A DNA stretch of 64,000 bases from Limanda limanda (lineage: Eukaryota > Chordata > Actinopteri > Pleuronectiformes > Pleuronectidae). The position numbers and the translations under genes are program-made. Below the pieces are notes generated by a model that saw only the letters and a list, made by a program, of their open reading frames with translations, searched no databases and was not told where the DNA came from. The stretch is taken from the NCBI RefSeq assembly GCF_963576545.1, contig NC_083639.1, positions 22,042,118 to 22,106,117 of the forward strand. The letters run 5' to 3'. This document shows positions 27,482 to 38,400 of the stretch, in pieces. Within the stretch, counting starts at the first letter, position 1. Each line of letters opens with the position of its first letter.

Positions 27482-27586
27482 TTGAGGTGATTCAGACGAG
27501 CAGAATGTGCCAGAATCCTTGAAGACGGACTGAAGGCCTTGGATGATACCCGGTCTCCTTTGATTGTTGTTCGTGCACCAGGTGCC
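27482..27586 (+). other. fbln2: fbln2 exon 2 leader (5' UTR) with two short uORFs
   Basis: A pyrimidine-rich acceptor (CTATTTCTTGCAG) ends at 27481. The 105-nt leader before the ATG at 27587 holds two short upstream reading frames: 27505-27522 (5 codons plus stop) and 27543-27563 (6 codons plus stop). Both end before the main start and both are out of frame with it. The acceptor is inferred from sequence alone. Confidence 0.7.
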
Positions 27587-29456
27587 ATGGCCTGTCTCAT
27601 AAGAGCTGAAGTAGCACTGCTGAGGTGTGCGTTGCTTTTTCTCTACGTGAGTGTCTGCTTGTGTCAGCGTGACTGCACCGGCGTGGACTGTCCCCAGCTG
27701 GACAACTGTATGGAAGAGGCGCTGGAAAGTGGCAGCTGTTGCGCTTCTTGCTTACAGAAAGGATGCACATGCGAGGGTTACCAATACTATGATTGTGTCA
27801 ATGCTGGATTCAAGAATGGCAAAGTGCCAGAGGGAGATTCTTACTTTGTGGACTACGGCAGCACAGAGTGCTCCTGCCCTGCGGGAGGAGGCCGGATCAT
27901 CTGCCACTTCATCAGCTGTCCTGAAATGCCACCGAACTGCATCGATATTTCAGAGCCTGCAGATGGCTGCATGCAGTGCGAACGCATCGGGTGTTCCCAT
28001 AGCGGGCAAAAGTACGAGGCTGGACACTCATTCCACGTTGACCCCTGCCGGGTCTGCCACTGCCCCAACGAAGGGGGGGAGCTGATCTGCTACCCTGTGC
28101 CTGACTGTGATCCAAAGGAAGACCATAAACCCATGTTAGCTGAGACCACAGAGGAGGACACAGCCAGCAGGCGGGACGGTTACCCCTACAAGTACGACCA
28201 ACAAGGCCATACCGATCAGCTGTCAACACCCTACCACCTTCTGCCTAATGGAAATCTTCCTCTCTTCAAACCATCAACATTTGATAAGGAGGAGCCAGAA
28301 GACTATGATTATGCTCCTACAGACCTTCCAGAGACCTTCCCTCAATCTCTGGTCTTCCCCACCCAGTCGTTCTCCTCAGACAAGGTCATACCTATGTCTG
28401 AAGGCTCTGACACGCATGACAGACCCTCTGCAAATCCGAGTTTTGACAGACCAAACAAGCTGGAGCTGAGAGAGCGATATGGAGTCCGTGACCATCCTGC
28501 ACACAAAGAGGAAGTGACAGATGATCCCCTGGGAGAACAGCAGAGCACTGTCAGGCCACATATGTACGAGGACACCACTACTTCTTGGCAGCCCTCACAG
28601 GGTCTGACGAGTGTGCAGAGTGTCTCATTCGGTGATCAGAATACACAGACAGACTCAGAGAATCTATCGCATGCACACAGGAGATTTGGGAGTGACGAAT
28701 TTCCACTGAACCATAGATTTGAGGTTAAAAAACACCCGGAGTATACTGATATGAGTTCAGAGAGTCCAATACATAATCAGAGACGCTCTGAGACTCAGAC
28801 GCATCACCAAGATCCATTAGATAGGGTTATGCCCAAAGGTTCAAACGGTCACATCAATGATAGTCAACCAGTCAGAGCTACCGAGATTCAATCCAATCAA
28901 CAGAGACGATCAGATGAAGTGAAATTTCCAATGTACACAGTCAAAAGTCCAGAGATCCCAATCCGTCCCCGGGGAAGTTCACATGGTCAAAAGGAATTCC
29001 AGGGTACAGTCGCACCAGACACTGAGGAAGGGGTGAAAGCAAAGGAAGAAGAAGAAGAAGAAGAAGGAGAAAAGGAAGAAAAGACAACTTTTCAGAGTGT
29101 AACTGAGGCTGGTGGAAAGAATGTGCCCTACAGGACAAACTCAGCACAAGAGGAGAAAAGCCACGAAGAGTCAGAGAGCAGCGACTCGACCAACAGGCAC
29201 AGGAAGATTACACCCAGGCCCGGCACCATCTCCCCCAGGGGGCCTGAGTACCATACAACCCCTATGACCCTTTCTCTCACATCCACCACCATGCAGCTGC
29301 CGGTTGGGGTCAGCCTCCATGAGAGCGGAGAGCCAGGTCAAAGGCTGTTTGACCTTCACAGTGAAGACAGAGAGGAGGTGAAGGAGGTGAAGGAGGAGGA
29401 GGAAGAGGAGGAGGGCAAGAGCGACCGGCCTGTTTTCCTCAACATACCTGATGAAG
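27587..29456 (+). CDS. fbln2: fbln2 exon 2 coding part: signal peptide, Cys-rich and Cys-free N-domains
   Basis: This single large exon encodes residues 1-623 plus the first base of codon 624. I chose the ATG at 27587 because it has G at -3 and G at +4 and is followed directly by a leucine-rich signal sequence ending near Cys26. The same frame stays open upstream to a TTG at 27539, but that is not a plausible vertebrate start. Residues 27-176 hold 22 cysteines in VWC-like spacing, for example CCASC at 51-55, CRVCHC at 154-159 and a last Cys at 174. Residues 177-623 contain no cysteine, are rich in Glu, Ser, Thr and Pro, have two N-glycosylation sequons (NLS and NDS) and two poly-Glu runs, and contain no RGD. 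The donor is GAAG|GTAAGT. The genomic reading frame runs past the donor to a stop at 29543, which is intron read-through and not a real C-terminus. Confidence 0.93.
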
Positions 29457-32400
29457 GTAAGTGTAAAGATGCTTTTACACCAGGAGCATCACACTCAGTG
29501 CACACTCCGTTCAAACAAGTTTTTCTTTTCATTTATTCATTTTGAATCAAAGGCCGTTATTTATGATATGATGGTATGAATACAATTGACTCATCGATGC
29601 ACGCTCAGTTTTCGAGTTACAAATCAAGTAACGTTGCCAGACATTTCCCAAAGTAGTTGTTACACCTGGCTGAGTTTGAAATATGGACAAATCAAAGATG
29701 TGATGAAGGCTGATGGAAACAATTATTTCCGACCTACTTCTACACTGCTGTACCTGCCTCTACTTCTTCAGTTGTGGAAGAAAACATGTCAGGATGCTGT
29801 CCATTGTTGACAGCCTAAACAAATAATATTCCAGAGGCATCATGGAGCACAGCAACATCATTTTATTGGTTGTAAAGCAATAAATTGATAAATGACCTGG
29901 CCAGTTTACAGTATTGACATTGCAGTGCAGAAATGCTAAGTGTTTTATTGTCAAATTCTAGTGTGTGTAGCAGTGTAGTGAAATGTATCCACCTGTGTTT
30001 TTACTCTGTAAGCTGTAGTTTTTTAAGTAATATTTTGTTGTTCTGCTTGTGTACACTCGAATAACAACATAAATGTAAGTGGTGCGATATTGAGATTTGA
30101 AATGGTTCAAACAATGGCACATATTGCATATCAACCCCTGTGTAAAACCATGATGTATCAGAGGGTCTTGGATACATTTAAATAAAGGTATATTATGGAC
30201 ATTTGAACAATAACATAACAAATGGTGTAAGACAGTGATTCAAAAGTAAGAATGACAGATCGCTCAAGCTCGTTTAAACATGTATTAATTGTTAATTTGG
30301 CCACTAGATGGCAGTCAGATAAACAGCTGTAGCATGACAACCCAAGAGTTAGCAGATCGTTATATGTGTCTCTCCCCCTCAGCTGATTCACAGATGCACA
30401 GTTCAGGATCAAGTGCAAGAACATAAAAACTAAGTTACATTTGTAACCAAAGACACTTGATGGGATTTGACTAAAATAGATACATGATTTCCTCATTGCG
30501 TATGTCAAAGCCTTGACACTAATCATGACGCTGCATACTTAGATTTTCCACATTCATGCTGTTAGATTGGATACTGGGTCAGTGCCATCTTTCTGAACTT
30601 GTTATTTTCAGTAATGCTGTGTGGGTGAACTCTCACTAACTTTAATGTCAGTGCACAGACCTTCTTAAATTAGCAACTTTTCCCAGCGTGTTTCATGATA
30701 ATGTTGGATTTTGAAGACTGGAGTGTTTCAGAGGTTCCAGGAAGGAGCAGTCTGATATCCGCCCACGCTGGTGGCTCAGAAGTGCAGAGAGAGTTACTGG
30801 GAAATATTTTTTGACAGCTGCATCAATTTGGGTCAAATCTGTGGGTCTGTGTAAAGTTTTTCCATGTTCGTCAGATTCGGTCCTTTGATAAAAGGCAGGT
30901 GGTGTATGGAGGGTTTTCACAATTTTTTAAACTATTAAACCTTTTTCTTTTATGCATTGCTTTAGTTGTAAGAGTTATTTCTGCGATGCAGTCTAGAAAG
31001 AATTTTCTTTAATTTGTTCTTCTGAAGTTTTCTAAGAAATCGTAGAGATTCATGTCACGTTCTTAAACTGCTGAAAGCTTTGCATATGTTTTATAATATT
31101 GAGCAAATCGTGCTGTTCTAAAGTTTGAGATTAATGAAAAACTAAAGACGGCGCTGCACCGGACTCAAACGGTAAACATTTTTTTGTCAGCAGTGAACAT
31201 AAATTACCGCAAAAACATTACATGGGATACAACACATTCAGTGAAAGCTTTATTAGGAGAAAGTGAAGAAAAAATAGTTTGATTTGAGCTTTAGTCAAAA
31301 CACAGAAGAGAGAGGGGGAAGGAAAGAGAGAAGGAAGGTGCACAGAGTTATCTGTATGTAGAGACTCATTGGAAACACAGCCCTGCAGGTGAGCCCTCAG
31401 CTGAGCGCCTGTGGATACTCGACCTGAGCCTGACGGACACATCAGGACTGGACATGCCGGTTCAGAAAAAATCTTTTGTATAATATTCGGATTCAGGCCC
31501 GGCTCGGAGTGGTGTGGTGCGGTTGCATCTCCTGAGCTGTCTCATCTCAGAACAGAAATAAACCTGGTTTTCAGAGTTAACAGGCTTCACTTGGATGGAA
31601 CCTTTTAACTCAAAGCTGAATCAGTCAAACTATACAACATGTGACTTATTTAATATGTAAACACCAGTGTGTAAAACCTAAAGATGGGTGACTATTTTGG
31701 TGACTAATTATTCTCCTCTTCAACATGTGTTTTAAAGGTGATATATTTTGCAGTATAGACCAAATATTCTGTGCGTGTTCTCCTCTGAACCATTTCCAAC
31801 TTGTCTGTCTTTTTTAAGACAAAAATTATAAAATAATATGGTAATTTAAATCTATTTTAAATAAAAGTACAAATTGTTATTTAACTAAGCATCTCAGTTG
31901 TCAAGCGTGCGTAAGAGTAGATTCTGTTCTTACATAGGAACAAATCCAAGATAAGAAAACATTGGTGAATGTCAGAATCTTATTCAAAACTGCGTAAGTG
32001 AGGTTTAAGGAGAAGTTTCCTCTTAAGAACTGTTGTTGAATGAGGCCCAATTCTCCCCTCTCTGTCCTGTTATAAACACCAGGTCAGGCCATATGTCATG
32101 AGCGTATGGAAGGAGTGGTGACACTCGCCAGTCTCTAGGTATCTGAGCGGGAACATAAATAGTGAGCCCCGGCAGTGAACATCCTCTCACAGCAGTCACC
32201 GCCATCGCTCACCCAGAGAACAAGGCCCGGCCACTGTTTTTACTGCACATTGCCTCAGCTCTCCCAGAGGAGACAGGCGGACGGACGGACAGGCTTGAGT
32301 TAGGATTCGGCAGTAAATTCTCTCTGGCCTCCAGCCTTCAGCTAGTTTTATCTCAGAGGTGGGTCTTAGATTGAAAGATTTTCATTTGAAAGATTTATAA

Positions 32401-35400
32401 TCTATGTTTTATTGTTTTTTACTGCCCCTCAGTGTCAACATCGTGAGTGGTGCTGTGATATCTGCTTCTTGGATTTATAGAGGGTTTTTCATCTTCAAAG
32501 TCACATGGGTTAGGGGGGATTTGTCACTGTTCATGATAAATACAAATGTCTTCTATTTCTTTAAAAGAAATTGGAAAAGCCCAATTCACCTGTACAGATG
32601 TATCAGAAATACATTTTCTAAATCAGCTCATGTAACATCTGTCGTTAGCCAGAAGTACACAGTAGAACGTGTGAGAGAGTTCTACACACTGATTGTAGAG
32701 TGAAGCAAAAGGAGGGTTTATTTAGCTGAAAATGTCAATATACGAACAATTGTTCTATATACGAAAAGCAGGCCATGCTCTTTAAATGGAATATCTATTA
32801 GTTATGTGATCCATTGCGGATGCATAAGAAATGACTGTGTGCAACATGAGGCATTAGCAGATCCAGATGTTGGTGCCCCGGGGGCCTCTATATGCAATAC
32901 ACAGTTACACTGTACACTCTAGTTACTAAGGCTGTTTTAACAATTTTCACATGTTGGGGCTTCAAGCTTCAGTTTGAATTACAAACAAATATTTGTCGGG
33001 GGCGCAGCGAGAGATCAAGACAAAAATTGGCCGTAAATTGTTTACTTCTGCAAGAGAACACAACCACACATGCCTTGAAGGCTTCAATTGAAAAGCTGCA
33101 GTTTCACTTCGAATGTGGTGATGTCTCACAATTCCGAACCTCATCGTGGTCCGGTTGCTTTAAAAGTTCAACTGTTAAGGTGGAAGCACAGGTACCAGCC
33201 AATCAGATCACAATAATGCAAACACAGGTCCTGCCTGACACAGAGGAGCTGCTGTAGCTGGCATGTCCTTATCTGGGGTCTCATTTGTAACCGTTGCGTA
33301 CGCACAAAACGGGGCCTGAAACGTGCGTACGCCTCTTCGTAGGCTAACGTTGGGATTTATAAAAACAACTTGACAGGAAAATGTGAAAAATGCGCGACAT
33401 GTATGTTGCACACAAACCTTTTAATTAAAAAATATATAAAACAACTTTAAGCAAATTACGTTTAGATTCCATTTAACAGCGGAGTTACAGAGCCGAGTCA
33501 TTAATAGGTTTTAATAATATCTTCTAACACTTTGCGTGTATCATCAAATCACTGCAGTGAACGGGACTGTGCCATCAGGTGCACAGGAGATCACTTACAA
33601 CAGGGGTTTTCAACTGGTTTTGTCCCAGGGACCACCATTCTGACTAGAAAGTAATTTGCGGCCCACTGATGTGCCTACGTGTGTGTGTACGTGCGTGCAT
33701 GTGGATAGAAGGAAGTTTTAACATTTGGGTTTCCATGTTGGTTTTGTTTAAAAACCTCAAACAAATCTAGAAAAATCTGTGAAAAAACAACAAAAACGGT
33801 TGATTTCCAGTGCTTAAGAATTGAAAACAAAATTTAAATGCAGTTTGTAGTTGTACCGCATCTCAGAACCATATGTATATCAATATATAACGTTCATGAC
33901 TTAAATGTACAGACATGTAGCTGACATGTTGAAAGAACGTTAAAGTAACGGTGATTAATAACCACCAGGGGGCCGCAGACCACCAGGGGGCCGCGGACCC
34001 CCGGTTGAAAACCCCTGACTTACAAGAAATAATATCCTTACAAATAATAATATCCCAGAGGAGGTGAGGATCCACTGATGTGAGGGAATCGGTCCGATGA
34101 ATAAATAAATACTGCCGTGACAGTGTACACTAGATCCTTTTTTTATTTCAGGCTCCGTTCTTTTTATCGTCTTCACTCTCACACAGTGTGTTATCCACAG
34201 CAGCGGCAGAGTATCAGTGTATTTTCTTTATTAAGGACATCACTGCTGTCCCATAAAATCGTTCTTCATCTCTGAGTCCACATCACTGACAAACACCTCA
34301 ATTTCAGTGTCAAAAAGTTTCACTTCCTCTTCTCATCGCTTGATGCCGTGACTCTGTCAGGCCTCACGGTGGAAACCCATTGGTCAGCAGCAAAATTTAA
34401 TATTCATGCCGTGCTTTGCATTGACCATTTATGGTTGAAAGTGGGCGAGTGGAGGGCGGACTTGAAAGCAGATCCACGTACGAACTTTTCCAGGTGGACC
34501 GTGATTTATAAAGCGAACATTGTGTTCAGGTGTGTGTGCACAGGGCTTTATAAATCTGAATTTTCTTTTGGGTACGCCATTTCCGGCTTTTGTGCGTACG
34601 TACACTTTTAGTATGAATCCTACCAGTGTTTTATAAATGAGACCCCTGGTTCTTTATTGTAAGTGTTCTTTTCCTTTTGGAATACTTGGACAGCTATCAT
34701 GGCATGTTAACTCGACAGCTATGTTGTGTGTCTGAAGTGGGGACCTATGATTGGATGTTGTAATTACGGTGATCGTATCAGCACCAAGTGTCAGGCATGT
34801 CCACTGTCAAGCATTAAATCCAGACCCTTGACTTTTGCGCCATCGTGAAGCAAAGATAGGAAAGAGAAAGGTGCATTCCAGCATTCTGCTAATACCAGGA
34901 AGTTAGTTATTGTAGGTCAGCCCTTTAATTTGGACTCCTCCCTAATACTGTCATCAGTACCCGCAGCAGTGACTTCGACATGCAGCCCACGGAGGCGTCT
35001 GATGGTTAAAATGAGTGTCAGAATTCATTTCAGGGTGACTTGCACTCATGGAGGGTATTATTATCTCTGATCTCCCTCTCAAATCACGGGAAATAAAATG
35101 GTAAATGGTCTGTATGTGTATATGTCTAGTCTTGATGAGATCTCAAAGCTCCTTATAGAAGAGTTTTAACCATTTACCCATTCACACACAAATTCATATA
35201 GTGCATCTACAGAATGTGCAGCACTTTCTCTACCATACATAACTCACACACTGCACAGCTGTCAGGGACAATATGGGGTTCAGTATCTTGCCCAAGGACA
35301 CTTTGACAAGTACAACAGGGGAAGATTGGGATCAAACTGTTTGAGGATGACCCGCTTTACCTCCTGAGCCACAGTCGCCCTCCGATGCTGTTTTAAACTC

Positions 35401-38400
35401 CAGAGCGTGTCTAAAAATCATCACGTTTCATTAAGTTTTCTTTCAGAGTAAGTGATAGCTGTCAGCTGTCAGTATAGGACCTGCTAGTAGCTCATTCATT
35501 ATTCTCATAGTATCATGTTGCCAGAATGTAAATGGATTATCTTGGTTTTGAAGGACCTTGATCATAGAGTTCAATCAAAGGCATCTTATAATGTGTCTGA
35601 ACCATTGTAAATGCAGGATCCAATGCAGCACTATTGTATTGAATCAGAGATTGTACAGCTGTTGTTTTACTCTGTGTGTCCGGCCCTCCAGTAAAATCAT
35701 GTGGGACATACACGCTCAACACATTGAATCAAGGGCTTTTTAAATAGAGCATGTGGATGAAAAATTATCTATTAGGACTTCTTAATCTATTAGGAGGCTG
35801 GTGTTAATCAATTAATCCTTTAATGAGATAATGTAATTACATAATCACTGTGTGCCCGCCCGCTTTGATTTATTATGAGGCCGTGTGCACATTGATACAT
35901 GAGGAGAAACCTCTGTTCAGCCGCTGGAGGATCAAGACCTGATCATAAAGCTTCATCCCGAAAATGACACATTGCTTTGTGTTGTGGAGCCTATGCAGGA
36001 GGAAGGGTTTAGACTCTAAACCCTTCCTCTTAACTTTTCTAAACTTTAGAGAGAGTTATCTGTCAGTTCGTCACAGAGCTGGCTCATCATCTCGGAGCAG
36101 CACCGGCAAACCTCTATGCAGGATTTGTCAACTCTTAAACATCTTAATAGAAACTTCCCAATGTTTTCCTGAAGCTGGCCTTGGGTTTATCTTTCAGACG
36201 AGAATAGGCAAAGTGTGTCTCACAGGTAACAGCTACAGTTACCTGATTATAGTTTACTCAGTGTCACTTTTTGAAGTTTTTATAAAGTCGCACTGAAATA
36301 TTTTTTAATTTTTTGTCTTTATACCTTTGGGCTTATACCATACTTTTATTGTTTTAGGAAGTTGAAAAATGGAATCATTGCTTATTCATGGCTGCTTAGA
36401 TATAACTAGAATGTAGACTGCGACAGTTAGAAAAATCATACTTTCTCTGCCTGCTAGGTTCAAACTGGTTTACAATAAAGCTACAAAAGTTAATATAGGT
36501 TACTTTATTTGTACCCTTAGGTAAATTTGTTCAGATCAACAGGAAATGAATCATCAAGTAGTCTGATAATAGATTAATAGTCATTTTTTAATCCGTACAG
36601 TTTAACTTTTTACAGTTGTAAAAAGTGTATGCTTCTTTAATTGGAAAAGTATCTCATACCATATTTAATAACTGTTTCTTACACAGTGTAAGACATCTAA
36701 TGAGGGAATCTTGAGCTTTTTCATTGGCATTCATCTGCATTTTTCATATTTTCATATGATGTATAGACCAAGCAATTAATTTTAAAGGATTGTAAAAATA
36801 ATCAGCAGATTAATTGACTAATCATTAGAGGAAACCCTCCTTTTGCTTACTTTGAGTGATTCCTTTCTCGCATGTGTCAAATTAAGGAAACAAGGTGTGA
36901 GGAGTAATGCACAACAAATGTCACAGGGGTTTTACAGTGAAAAAAAAAGGGGAGAATCAATATAGTTAATTTGGATGATAAAATCGTAAAGGAAGAGTAC
37001 GGGATAGATCAGCAGCGTGTTACAGCATCTGTGTGAGTCATTGCTAAATGTCAGCGTGCAGAAGAAATACATGTTTACATTGGGATGGAATGGGTCAAAC
37101 TGTAAAATTGACAGTGTAGGCTTAAGATAAACACAGAACAGGGGTATATCATTGATGACAGCATCGGTTGAAGCAGGTCAATTCACAGCACCACAGGACA
37201 CAATGAGACATCTGCACATTGGTCAGAGTATCCTGGCACTGATATTTTTGGGGAGGGGGGATGAAAATTTGGTGATCTATTTTAGGGGTCTTTTGGGGTC
37301 ATATAAATCAGGAGAGATTTAAGGAGAAACTAATGAGAAAGTAAAAATGGAATGAAAAATAATTTATTGTAATCGAAATAGTCTTTGGTGAAGACCCTCC
37401 CTTACACTGTTGGTTCTGATGAGGGATGGAGTTTGGAGCTGGGATTTATATGATGGGCTTTTGGATGACTAGAGCAGATGACCTGGTGCTCTAAGTTGAG
37501 GTGGTGAAGGGCTGGAGGTGGGTCACTCAGGGACATAACTTCAGTCTTAGTGATGAATGATACGGACTGACCTTGAGAGTACACTGAGATTAAAGGTAAA
37601 TCCGACTGACTACTGGCTTGTATGGCAGTGCTATGAAAGCCATGTCACCCACGTCACTCTCAGGTAGTTTTGCTCTTTAGTTGGTTAAATCGGCTTTTGC
37701 AGTATGAAGAGTTGACTAAATATTCTACTTTCCGTGTCCGCTGAGAGTTGCGTTCTCATTCCGGTCACACAAACATAACCATGGTTCCAGTCATACTGGT
37801 GTTGCCGGCATGCTTACCTGATCCCACACTCCATTCGAGTAAGTGGATATATTGCTCCTGCAGAATGCACAGTCAATCCGTACAGTCAGCGCAGTCACAA
37901 ATATCTGGCAGACGTTAGTATACGGGTCAGTGCGTACCCAAGCAGACATGGGTGGATTACATCCTTTACATCACAAGAACTATAGCTGACTGCAGTGGAC
38001 AAAACTATGAATTTGCCTTGAGTGTCAGATTACTGTGGGTTATATTGTATTAGATTTTTTTCTGGAAATTGTGGAATCTCAGTTTCTGCGAGTCAACCCT
38101 CCTATCAATCTACATTATGATGCGCCTCATCAACTTTCTATAGATTCTACAATATTTTCCTGGTTTGTAGAAAGTAACTTTTTGCAGTGTAGTACACCCC
38201 CTGCCCACAGGGCGTTATAATAAATGGCACTGAGCTGGTCAGATATTCTTAAACAGTCTGTCTGGGTGATCGAGTGGCTGCTCAATCTAAAGAGGATGAT
38301 TTATCTGTCAGGTGGCTGCTTCAAAGTCTATGTCCCTGGACTTAGGTGAGTCAGTCCTGACGTTACTGTCACCATAAATCAGCCATGATGGCAACAGCTG

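Larger units (their letters stand above)
33275..34646. mobile_element. inverted-repeat element, interrupted by a hAT MITE
   Basis: The left end GGGGTCTCATTTGTAACC and right end TTTTATAAATGAGACCCC are inverted copies. Just inside both ends lie matching GCGTACGCAC/GTGCGTACG words. Excluding the hAT insertion at 33601-34017 plus one copy of its 8-bp target, the element is about 947 bp. No clear flanking duplication is seen and no protein is recognised. It resembles a non-autonomous repeat widespread in teleosts; the superfamily is not determined. Confidence 0.7.

Noticed and set aside
27539..27586. Start of the fbln2 reading frame at 27539
   Set aside because: The codon is TTG. The ATG at 27587 has a strong context and directly precedes the signal peptide. 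The 16 extra residues are charged and would spoil it.
29457..29545. C-terminal extension of the N-domain exon to a stop at 29543
   Set aside because: A consensus GTAAGT donor follows GAAG at 29456 and the next exons join in the correct phase, so this is intron read-through.
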